From: Shewanella sp. OMA3-2
Lineage (GTDB): Bacteria; Pseudomonadota; Gammaproteobacteria; Enterobacterales; Shewanellaceae
Reading direction: 5' to 3'
Length of the DNA: 64,000 bases
Assembly (NCBI RefSeq): GCF_021513195.1
Contig: NZ_CP090974.1
Span: forward strand, 62,001 to 126,000
In this document: piece by piece, positions 56,455 to 64,000 of the stretch
Position numbering within the stretch: position 1 is the stretch's first letter
How the letters are laid out: every line of letters starts with the position of its first letter
Notes under the pieces: generated by a model
What the model was told of the DNA's origin: nothing
Databases searched by the model: none
The model's input: the letters and a program-made list of their open reading frames with translations, nothing else
Position numbers and translations under genes: made by a program

Positions 56455-58368
56455 TTACCAGGCAATAGCATCGCCAAGAAACTGCCCCTGAGCGGCGCTA
56501 ACACCTAATATTTTCAATGTTTGCCACTCTTCAAACATTTCTACTCCTTCCGCTATCACCTGTGCTTTGGAACGTAACAGGCCACCAATAAGACTACGAA
56601 TATACAGCTGATTTTCAGGACGTTCATGCACCTGGCGAATAATAGAACGGTCTAATTTTACAAAATCAAAATCTTGATTTTGAATATATTGTGTACCAAC
56701 AACTTGCCTGCCTACGTGATCAACACTCAACTTTGCGCCCATTTTCGATAGCATAGTTAATGTTTTGGCTAATTGTGGATGTTGCTGATATTTGATAAAA
56801 ATATCTTCTGACACTTCAAATATTAACCTTGCTGCCAGCGGTCTGTGCTCAAGTAAAGTCGACTGGATCCAGCGTATAAAAGCACGACTTGTTAGTGTGT
56901 CCATGCTTAAATTCACACTATAGGTGAGTGTATTGTTTTGCATTAAACCAAATAATACTTTCTCAATAACCTGCCTTTCTACCTGAGGCATTAAGCCACA
57001 TTTGTTGGCCATTGGGATAAATAGTGTGGCTCTTACTTCATTATTTTTATTATCTCTAACACGGCTAAACACTTCATAATGTAGCGGAATGTCATCACTA
57101 TCCACCACAGGCTGGGTCAAAACAACAAAGCGTTTATTAACTAATGCGTTTTCTAAAAAGCTGCGCCATCTTACCGAGCCTTTGGCAATTTCCTGATCCA
57201 CAGCGCCTTTATCATACATAAACCATGTATTAATTCTTTGCAATTGAGCCGCTCGCAAGGCCATTTCGGCCTCTTCAATGATCAGTAATGGCTGCTCTCC
57301 GGTTTTATAGAATGCGCCGCCAAAATGGAGATAATTATCGTGGTTGACAATATGATGATGCTTAACCAATAAGCAGTTTCTTAACAACCTGTCGGCCAAC
57401 AAATCTGCTTCATCTAATGATAATTGAGGAATAACAATAATAAACTGCAATGGGGTTTTACGGGCAAAAATAACATCACTATGTTCATTAATAAGCGGCG
57501 AAATAGTGGCAACGATTTGGGTTAAAAATATTCGATCAGCTTCAATATCAGCCTTAACATCCATTAATGCATCATCATTAAATTCAAGTAGAAATATCAC
57601 CCCATGGGCCACCATTTTATTATCATGGCTTAATGCATCAAGACGATTTTCAAGATACAGCCTATTACCAATGTTCGTGATTGGGTCTAGAAAAGTATTG
57701 GCTCGAATAAATTGATCTAGCCTGCCACGCTCTTGTTTGGCATCATCTAACTCATCAAGTAAACGAGATATAGCGCGATTAATGAGCCGCGGGCGCCCAT
57801 TAGTGGCTTGTGACTTTGCCGCTTTAATATCACCGTCTAGAATTAATTTACTGCGCAATGCAAGTTGCTCTACCCCCTCTAACTCATGGCCAATCCACTT
57901 TAAGCCGTATCGAACAAACACACCAATGGCACCAAGTCCGATTAACAGAATTAGCGTTTCATACCACCCCAATTGATATGCGCTAAAAGGGGGAGGCACC
58001 GCAAGCGTCATACTAAGGCCACTGTCTGCGTCAATAACATGTTGATATAAAGTAAGGTTTGAATGAGAAATACTGCGAACATCTGTTTGATAAGTAAATA
58101 AGACTTTATCAGCAACATTTAAGTGAAAACGCTGAGCATGATAAGCTTTTAATACGACTGGTAACCATGTATCTAACTGGCGCTCACCATGTTGTTGATA
58201 GTGAGCCACTATCATAGATTCGAGTTCAGTGACCTTACTTTGTTGAAACCTGTAGGTCAGCTGAATAAAGCTCATCAAGGCACAAAGTAAGAAAACAAAG
58301 GCAACGGCAGCCAAAGACACTAACCAAAAGCTGGTTAACTTTTTTGTGAGAATTTGAGTAAGCTTCAT
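56455..58368 (-). CDS. mshH: MSHA-linked CsrD-like protein MshH (degenerate GGDEF-EAL)
   Basis: A 637-residue membrane protein: helix at 14-37, a periplasmic loop, helix near 135-155, a coiled region, then a GGDEF-like domain (about 230-375) and EAL-like domain (about 390-637). The catalytic GGDEF motif is not found where expected (ARKTPLQFIIVIP lies there) and EAL reads EVF, so neither cyclase nor phosphodiesterase activity is likely. CsrD homologues of this layout promote RNase E decay of CsrB/C small RNAs. A role in linking Csr and pilus control is inferred from locus position. Confidence 0.9.
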   Translation of the reverse strand: MKLTQILTKKLTSFWLVSLAAVAFVFLLCALMSFIQLTYRFQQSKVTELESMIVAHYQQHGERQLDTWLPVVLKAYHAQRFHLNVADKVLFTYQTDVRSISHSNLTLYQHVIDADSGLSMTLAVPPPFSAYQLGWYETLILLIGLGAIGVFVRYGLKWIGHELEGVEQLALRSKLILDGDIKAAKSQATNGRPRLINRAISRLLDELDDAKQERGRLDQFIRANTFLDPITNIGNRLYLENRLDALSHDNKMVAHGVIFLLEFNDDALMDVKADIEADRIFLTQIVATISPLINEHSDVIFARKTPLQFIIVIPQLSLDEADLLADRLLRNCLLVKHHHIVNHDNYLHFGGAFYKTGEQPLLIIEEAEMALRAAQLQRINTWFMYDKGAVDQEIAKGSVRWRSFLENALVNKRFVVLTQPVVDSDDIPLHYEVFSRVRDNKNNEVRATLFIPMANKCGLMPQVERQVIEKVLFGLMQNNTLTYSVNLSMDTLTSRAFIRWIQSTLLEHRPLAARLIFEVSEDIFIKYQQHPQLAKTLTMLSKMGAKLSVDHVGRQVVGTQYIQNQDFDFVKLDRSIIRQVHERPENQLYIRSLIGGLLRSKAQVIAEGVEMFEEWQTLKILGVSAAQGQFLGDAIAW

Positions 58369-58463
58369 TTATCCGCTTTCCTGCTGGATTTTTATTCTTT
58401 TGTAAGTATACATAATCTAAAGAGAATATTGTCGCTTTATCCCTATGCATTGTTAAAAACAAC

Positions 58464-58485
58464 AAAAAAGGGGCATAAGCCCCTT
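58464..58485 (-). terminator. Malic enzyme terminator
   Basis: AAGGGGC (58468-58474) pairs with GCCCCTT (58479-58485); on the minus strand a TTTTT run follows. Confidence 0.85.
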
Positions 58486-58530
58486 AATATAAAATAGTAT
58501 TTACGTCTATTAACATTTTTATTAGATTAA

Positions 58531-59769
58531 TTAATAGGCTGGTATTTTGTTAATTTTAGCCACACCTGAATCAATTGCAGCTTGTGCTACCGCGCGAGCA
58601 ACATTAACCAACAATCTTGGGTCCATTGGTTTAGGTAAAACATATTCAGGCCCAAAGCTAAGTGATTTAACATTAGGGTATGCTGCTAACACTTCGCTAG
58701 GCACAGGCTCTTTGGCCAAATCAGCAATGGCATAAACCGCTGCCAGTTTCATCTCATCATTAATCACTGCCGCACGCACATCTAAAGCACCACGGAAAAT
58801 AAATGGGAAACAAAGCACGTTATTAACTTGATTAGGATAATCACTGCGGCCTGTACCCATGATCAAATCTTGGCGGATATTGTGGGCAAGTTCCGGTTTA
58901 ATTTCAGGATCTGGATTAGAACAAGCAAAAATTATTGGCTTAGGCGCCATCAGCTTAATATCTTCTTCAGTCAGCAAGTCAGCTCCAGATAAGCCTAAAA
59001 ATGCATCAGCTCCCTCAATCACATCCTTCAAGGTGCGCTTGTCAGTGTTATTGGCGAATAATGCTTTATATTCATTTAAATCATCACGGCGAGTATGAAT
59101 CACGCCCTGGCGATCCAACATATAGATGTTTTCACGTAACGCGCCACATTTTACAATCATGGTCATACAGGCAATCGCGGCTGCCCCAGCACCAAGGCAA
59201 ACAAATACCGCATCTTTAATATTCTTGCCCTGAATTTCAAGCGAGTTCAGCATGCCTGCAGCTGTCACAATTGCAGTACCATGTTGGTCATCATGAAATA
59301 CTGGAATATTACAGCGGGCAATCAGTTCTTTCTCAATTTCAAAACACTCAGGGGCTTTAATATCTTCTAGATTAATACCGCCAAAAGTATCTGCAATAGC
59401 CGCTACGGTATTAATAAATTCTGCTGATGTACGGTGAGTCACCTCAATATCAATAGAATCAATATTAGCAAAACGCTTAAACAATAACGATTTACCTTCC
59501 ATTACAGGCTTTGAAGCCAAAGGGCCTAGATTTCCTAGCCCTAAAATAGCGGTGCCATTGGTAATAACCGCAACGGTATTTCCCTTGTTAGTATATCGAT
59601 AAGCATTCTCAGGGTCGGCGGCAATTTCACGCACAGGTTCTGCAACACCAGGGCTGTATGCGAGTGCTAAATCATGGCTTGATTGTGCTGGTGTAGTTAA
59701 ACAAACGGCAGTTTTGCCCGGTACGGGAAATTCATGATAATCGAGGGCTTGTTGGCGAATATCTGACAT
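58531..59769 (-). CDS. Malic enzyme (oxaloacetate-decarboxylating malate dehydrogenase)
   Basis: A 412-residue short-form malic enzyme that turns malate into pyruvate and CO2 with NAD(P)H. Blocks seen: YSPGVAEPVREI near 40, GNLGPLASKPVMEGK near 77, FGGINLEDIKAPECFEIE near 129, DDQHGTAIV near 158, and dinucleotide-binding VCLGAGAAAIACM near 189. It lacks the C-terminal phosphotransacetylase domain of long MaeB enzymes. Cofactor preference cannot be fixed from sequence by eye. Confidence 0.94.
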   Translation of the reverse strand: MSDIRQQALDYHEFPVPGKTAVCLTTPAQSSHDLALAYSPGVAEPVREIAADPENAYRYTNKGNTVAVITNGTAILGLGNLGPLASKPVMEGKSLLFKRFANIDSIDIEVTHRTSAEFINTVAAIADTFGGINLEDIKAPECFEIEKELIARCNIPVFHDDQHGTAIVTAAGMLNSLEIQGKNIKDAVFVCLGAGAAAIACMTMIVKCGALRENIYMLDRQGVIHTRRDDLNEYKALFANNTDKRTLKDVIEGADAFLGLSGADLLTEEDIKLMAPKPIIFACSNPDPEIKPELAHNIRQDLIMGTGRSDYPNQVNNVLCFPFIFRGALDVRAAVINDEMKLAAVYAIADLAKEPVPSEVLAAYPNVKSLSFGPEYVLPKPMDPRLLVNVARAVAQAAIDSGVAKINKIPAY

Positions 59770-60140
59770 TTTATCAATCCTGATTGGCTATTATAGTGAA
59801 CAGTTATCTTATAAATGATGGTTTACTCAACATCAAAGAACCTTAACAATACGCTAATATAAAGTGGATATAAATCAAAAAATCAAACTTTCACCACACA
59901 TCTTACCATTACAGCATCTAAGCCATTTAATAATAACTTATCATTTATGAACTTTTAAAAATCAACAAGTTAAAAGTGTAGTAAAATAACAAACATTTAT
60001 CCAATTAAACCTTAAATAGCCACTAAACCCACTAAAATATTGGTAAATATAACAACAATACCGGCCAGGCAAACTAAACTATTGTTTATCACAAAATGAT
60101 CTTGAAGAAGGAGGTCGTCTGCGGAAAAATTATTTTCAAA
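59770..60140. other. Non-coding region upstream of the malic enzyme
   Basis: About 370 very AT-rich bases. The malic enzyme promoter should lie in the first 120 bases; AGGAT precedes the start. Open frames crossing this stretch antisense or through the rpmE terminator have no coding features. Confidence 0.4.
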
Positions 60141-60143
60141 AAC

Positions 60144-60167
60144 AAAAAAGGCGCCTAAGGCGCCTTT
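60144..60167 (-). terminator. rpmE terminator
   Basis: AAAGGCGCC pairs with GGCGCCTTT around TAA; on the minus strand TTTTTTG follows. About 20 bases after the rpmE stop. Confidence 0.9.
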
Positions 60168-60186
60168 ATTATAATTGCATAAGCAA

Positions 60187-60399
60187 TTACTTTTTACCAA
60201 GTGCGCCGAAACGCTTGTTGAACTTGTCAATGCGACCACCAGTATCAACAATTTTCTGAGTACCAGTGTAGAATGGGTGACATGCACCACATACGTCCAA
60301 GTGCAAGCTTTTGCCAGCAGTTGAATTGACTTTAATGATGTTGCCACAAGTACAAGTTGCGGTAATTTCTGCGTACTCTGGGTGAATACCTGTTTTCAT
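60187..60399 (-). CDS. rpmE: 50S ribosomal protein L31 (zinc-binding form)
   Basis: A 70-residue L31 starting MKTGIHPEY, with four cysteines (C16, C18, C37, C40) in the zinc-ribbon arrangement, so it is the C+ type used when zinc is sufficient. The core [20 protein letters not shown] is intact. Single gene with its own terminator; divergent neighbours include nothing ribosomal. Confidence 0.98.
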   Translation of the reverse strand: MKTGIHPEYAEITATCTCGNIIKVNSTAGKSLHLDVCGACHPFYTGTQKIVDTGGRIDKFNKRFGALGKK

Positions 60400-60569
60400 G
60401 GGGGTTACCTTAAATTGAAGGCCATGTCGCTATCTCAACCCGAAGTTGGACACCACATGCAGTTAATAACAATATGTTTTAGGCGCAAGATAATACAGCT
60501 TCTACACTTTGCACACAAGCGGTTATTTTCACCACAGAGAACTGTCGACCAAACGCCGTTAATTTGTCG

Positions 60570-61832
60570 CTAGTTTGCTTGCTGTCTCGCCACCAGTTCA
60601 TCAAATTTTAGTTTATCTGCTTGGACATTTTGATATTGCTTTAAAATCTCCACAGATGGGCAATCTAAGGTGGCATCGGCTTTTAATTGTTGAATATTCT
60701 GAGCTGCAAATGCCTTAGGGTTTACTTCATATATCGCCAATATGGCGCCAAATATATTCGTATTCCACTGTTTATGGTTTGCCGTTGCTATCCGCCACAG
60801 ACTATCTTCTGGTAACTTATCGATGACACATTCAGATGCTGAGTATGCTTCATCAGCTATCCGTTCATGTTCATTCATCTCAACACTAATAATATTATCC
60901 TCAATAGTTTCAATAACTTTTGTGGTATTAGCCACTTCACTATCAATATTAACCCGCTGAGATTGTTGATGATTAAACTGTACTACTTCAACCGGATCCG
61001 CAGCATTTTTATGGTTTGTGGTCAGCACATTACCCGCGACTAGCGCATCAAAAGATAATTTATCTTGATTTGGACTTTGAAATTGCGCCAATGTCTCACC
61101 AGAGGGACAATTCAGTGTACTGTCAGCCTTTAACTTTTGAATATTATGATTAATAAAGGCATCTGGATTGGTTTCATAAATAGCAATCATGGCACCAAAT
61201 ACATTGGTTCCCCATGATTTAGCATGACTTGTACCCAACTTCCACAGGGTATCTTCGACCGATTTATTAATCGTACAGCCAGATTGACTAGCGTCTGCTG
61301 ACGATGAATACCTATTATTTGTAGAGGAGTTGGTTACTGATGGGGGGGAACGACTATCCGACTTAGCTGAAACAATTTGATTACGCTGCTTGTAAGCTGT
61401 CGAAGACTTCATGGTTTTAATGGCTACTGGCTTATCAGCTTGATGACTGGCGGTATGGTGGCCTACACTGTCTTTAAACAAACTCACTGGTGAATATTGC
61501 TGCCACTTACCATTACGATACTCTGACACTATCAGTGAAGAGTTTGGGTCAATTATTTTTTCTTCACCGCGCAAAATAAAGGTATTTTGCTTATGGTCAT
61601 CAACAATTAGCTTCTCTAATACTATGGTATTTTTATATTTTTGACGTATGTAGAAGGTAAGCAGTGAGAGGTCATTATGATCACTGATCACATTAACATT
61701 TAGTTTGGGTAATTCACCAGCTTCAAAGTCCATGGCTTCAATACCAATATGACTTACATCAGCGACTGCAGGTTGAGTGAATACGCTAGCTGCAAATGCC
61801 GCTAAAGCGATACATACCTGAAAGGCTTTCAT
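60570..61832 (-). CDS. Secreted FimV-core/LysM-like protein with two core modules
   Basis: A 420-residue exported protein (signal peptide ending PAVAD near 25). An N-terminal FimV-like domain (25-120; VSHIGIEAMDFEAGELPKLN) is followed by a linker and two copies of an 83-residue module at 186-268 and 335-417, each starting with Cys and reading DTLWK- or DSLWRIAT, W-x-TN-(V/I)FGA-(M/I/L)-x-AIYE-x-NP-x-AF, NIQ-x-LKAD, then CPS. This matches the FimV N-terminal core, a LysM-type peptidoglycan-binding unit. Two cysteines 56 residues apart in each copy may form a disulfide. Related to FimV/HubP cell-pole proteins but far shorter. Confidence 0.8.
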   Translation of the reverse strand: MKAFQVCIALAAFAASVFTQPAVADVSHIGIEAMDFEAGELPKLNVNVISDHNDLSLLTFYIRQKYKNTIVLEKLIVDDHKQNTFILRGEEKIIDPNSSLIVSEYRNGKWQQYSPVSLFKDSVGHHTASHQADKPVAIKTMKSSTAYKQRNQIVSAKSDSRSPPSVTNSSTNNRYSSSADASQSGCTINKSVEDTLWKLGTSHAKSWGTNVFGAMIAIYETNPDAFINHNIQKLKADSTLNCPSGETLAQFQSPNQDKLSFDALVAGNVLTTNHKNAADPVEVVQFNHQQSQRVNIDSEVANTTKVIETIEDNIISVEMNEHERIADEAYSASECVIDKLPEDSLWRIATANHKQWNTNIFGAILAIYEVNPKAFAAQNIQQLKADATLDCPSVEILKQYQNVQADKLKFDELVARQQAN

Positions 61833-62016
61833 TTATTAATCCTTTGTCTAACTATATTCATACACCAATATTATCGTTGTCATTGTTATCGATGCGTATC
61901 CATTATGGCTCTATCTCATTTTTATTATTGATACTTTTTTTTAACAAAGCCTTACAACTATATATAAAGACCCTGATCCGCTGCAACTAAATACTGATTT
62001 ATTAATGTATTAAGCC

Positions 62017-62817
62017 CTATAGAGCTAGATGCCTGGCTTCAATCACTTCAAATACTCGACGATCGGCGGACTTATCATTATATTCCGTCAAAACTGCATT
62101 CGATGGGCAAGTTAATGGTACATCCTTTAACAATAAGTGAATCCGTTGTTTAGAGAATGCGATCAAATTCGATTCAAATATTGCCAGCATTGCTCCATAT
62201 ACACTGGTACTCCACTGCTCTTTGTAACGGTTCGCTATTTTCCACAGGGTATCACTATTATTACGCTCTATGGTGCAGTTCGCCGCAACATAAGGCTGAG
62301 TTTGTAGCGTATTGACTGAAACAGGCTTAATGGGAGTGGATGAAACTGAGTGAGCAATTACTGCTGTGCTATTTTTAGCTGCTGTAGCAGTTTGATTATC
62401 CTTAGTAGGTACTATACCTGTTGGCATTAAGGTCGCACTTTTATTTGAAATAGGTGCATCAAATAAGGCCAATGTCATGATGACAGTCCAATGATTATTT
62501 TGTAACTTTGACACAACTAACTCAGCATCTGTATCTGTAACCTCTTTATCCCCTTGAACATGCAACAAATAAGGATTCACGGTTTCAGCCGTCAACACCT
62601 GCATCACACTATGTTGGTCTTGTGTTTGTTTGATAGCAAACTGATATAAAGATAAATCAATATGTTTATCGATAAAGTTAACCTTTAATACAGGCGGCTG
62701 ATCTAGTTCAAATTGACGACTATTAATACTTATATGTGATACTTGTGCAGATAGCACTTGGCTATATGTCAGCACTACAACTAGCAGGAATTTACTTATC
62801 AACTCCATCATATTCAT
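62017..62817 (-). CDS. Secreted FimV-core/LysM-like protein with one core module
   Basis: A 266-residue paralogue of the preceding gene. Signal peptide ends VLSAQ near 25; VSHISINSRQFELDQPPVLKVN is the same N-terminal domain; one core module at about 180-262 (CTIERNSDTLWKIANRYKEQW...GAMLAIFESN) with its cysteine pair spaced 55 residues. Together the two genes carry three module copies. Divergent from priA; the 103-base gap holds both promoters. Confidence 0.8.
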   Translation of the reverse strand: MNMMELISKFLLVVVLTYSQVLSAQVSHISINSRQFELDQPPVLKVNFIDKHIDLSLYQFAIKQTQDQHSVMQVLTAETVNPYLLHVQGDKEVTDTDAELVVSKLQNNHWTVIMTLALFDAPISNKSATLMPTGIVPTKDNQTATAAKNSTAVIAHSVSSTPIKPVSVNTLQTQPYVAANCTIERNNSDTLWKIANRYKEQWSTSVYGAMLAIFESNLIAFSKQRIHLLLKDVPLTCPSNAVLTEYNDKSADRRVFEVIEARHLAL

Positions 62818-62920
62818 AGCATCACCTTAGTTTTTATTGTGTTTGTTATATTTATTGCCAGTTAACGGTACACTAAGTACATCTATTGATGAATAACTTA
62901 AACTGTCTGTCTGGAAACCT

Positions 62921-64000
62921 ATGCCTGTGTATGTTGAAGTCGCCTTACCTGTGCCCTTGCGAAGAAACTTCAGTTATCGCGTCCCTGAAAAATACCTAGC
63001 TGCATTAACCATTGGTTTACGCGTTAAAGTCCCTTTTGGACGACAACAGCTTATCGGCTTAATTACTGCCATTACAGATCAATGTGATTTAGCTGAAAAC
63101 CAAATCAAAAATATCACCCAGGTACTCGACTCAGAGGCTATTTTACCAGAATCTTTATATAAGCTAACTTTATGGGCTGCACGATATTACTTTACAACCC
63201 AGGGACAAATGCTTAGCCAAGCGCTACCAGTAGCGCTTCGCAAAGGGGCGGACACAGCACCACAAGCCATCACTCTTTACGCCCTTAGCGAACAAGGTCA
63301 ACAAGCTCAAGTCAGTTTACTCAACCGTGCACCCGCTCAAAAAAAGTTATTTGACGCGCTTAAATTACAGTCTATATCCCATGATGAGTTTTTAAGTTTA
63401 GAGTATAGTAAAGCCGCATTAAAAGCGCTTGAAGATAAAGGCTGGGTTGAGCAAAAAACACAAGCTATCACCATTGATTTAGCCTGGCGCCAGCAATTAG
63501 ACATCACCGAAACACCCCATAAACTCAACAAGCAACAAGCCGTAGCGGTATCGATTTTAAATCAACAACAAGGCTTCCACTGTAGTTTGCTCGAAGGTAT
63601 TACCGGCTCAGGCAAAACAGAAGTGTATTTAGCCGTACTTGAAACCGTATTAAAACAGGGTAAGCAGGCGCTTATTTTGGTGCCTGAAATTGGTTTAACA
63701 CCACAAACAATTAATCGTTTTAAACGTCGATTTGCTGTCAATATTGCGGTCATTCATTCCGGGCTTACCGACAACCAACGCCTTGATGCCTGGCGGCAAG
63801 CTAGAAGCGGCCAAGCCGCAATTATTATTGGCACCCGCTCGGCATTATTTACCCCAATGCCTTTTCCTGGGGTCATTATTTTAGATGAAGAACATGATGC
63901 CAGCTTTAAGCAACAAGAAGGCGTGCGCTACCATGCGCGCGACTTAGCCGTTATGCGAGGGCACTATGAAGACATCCCTGTCATTTTAGGCACAGCTACG
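62921..64000 (+). CDS. priA: Primosomal helicase PriA, 5' part (runs off the window)
   Basis: 360 codons are present, open to the window edge. MPVYVEVALPVPLRRNFSYRVP is the 3'-DNA-end-binding domain start, Walker A EGITGSGKTEVY is near 227, and DEEHDASFKQQEG is the helicase motif II near 325. PriA restarts collapsed replication forks. The zinc domain and C-terminal helicase lobe lie beyond 64000. Confidence 0.97.
   Translation, partial: MPVYVEVALPVPLRRNFSYRVPEKYLAALTIGLRVKVPFGRQQLIGLITAITDQCDLAENQIKNITQVLDSEAILPESLYKLTLWAARYYFTTQGQMLSQALPVALRKGADTAPQAITLYALSEQGQQAQVSLLNRAPAQKKLFDALKLQSISHDEFLSLEYSKAALKALEDKGWVEQKTQAITIDLAWRQQLDITETPHKLNKQQAVAVSILNQQQGFHCSLLEGITGSGKTEVYLAVLETVLKQGKQALILVPEIGLTPQTINRFKRRFAVNIAVIHSGLTDNQRLDAWRQARSGQAAIIIGTRSALFTPMPFPGVIILDEEHDASFKQQEGVRYHARDLAVMRGHYEDIPVILGTAT

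Noticed and set aside
60012..60347. Minus-strand 111-codon frame near rpmE.
   Set aside because: It overlaps rpmE in another frame and crosses its terminator.

Overview
The window reads as chromosome of a marine gammaproteobacterium, most likely a Shewanella. This is inferred from gene content and synteny: a complete MSHA type IV pilus locus with a split mshI, the mreBCD-maf-rng-yhdP-nitrilase-tldD block, a UPF0114 protein, and AT-leaning base composition with dense open frames on both strands. No rRNA, tRNA, insertion sequence, prophage or CRISPR array was seen.

Layout. 1-1.9 kb: a UPF0114 membrane protein and a membrane diguanylate cyclase. 1.9-3.9 kb: an AT-rich accessory island between terminators. 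It holds a decayed ORF and an overlapping two-gene unit, a GH19 muramidase/chitinase-like enzyme followed by a secreted 161-aa orphan that looks like a toxin-immunity pair. Two diverged copies of a repeat lie next to groL. 3.9-6.0 kb: groES-groEL behind a sigma-32-type promoter. 6.0-13 kb: MATE transporter, a frameshifted small membrane protein, fxsA, cutA, dsbD (frameshifted), a CPA2/RCK antiporter. 13-17.4 kb: galK-galM, pmbA, darP. 17.5-20.6 kb: a large Ig-repeat lipoprotein (frameshifted in its signal peptide) and a small lipoprotein. 20.6-25.5 kb: an efflux operon (outer-membrane factor, HlyD adaptor, two ABC-2 permeases) with no ATPase gene. 25.8-37.3 kb: tldD, nitrilase, yhdP, rng, maf, mreD, mreC, mreB, all on the minus strand. 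37.4-58.4 kb: the MSHA locus mshH-I-I2-J-K-L-M-N-E-G-F-B-A-C-D-O-P-Q, minus strand. 58.5-64 kb: malic enzyme, rpmE, two FimV-core/LysM-like secreted proteins, and the 5' part of priA, which runs off the window.

How it works together. The MSHA locus encodes a full pilus machine: secretin MshL, alignment proteins MshI/I2/J/K, platform MshG, extension ATPase MshE with an N-terminal c-di-GMP-binding MshEN domain, accessory MshM/N, pilins MshA/B and minor pilins C/D/O/P. MshQ carries a lectin-like domain and is a candidate tip adhesin. MshH is a CsrD-like degenerate GGDEF/EAL protein. The diguanylate cyclase at the left could feed the c-di-GMP pool sensed by MshE. The mre block is the cell-shape module.

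Main points for a second look: the GH19/periplasmic partner pair; three apparent one-base indels in short A/T runs that break genes within 10 kb (7.6, 9.3 and 17.5 kb); the ATPase-less efflux operon; a 13-bp minisatellite over a stop codon; the mshB-mshA intercistronic hairpin; and the triplicated FimV-core module beside priA.
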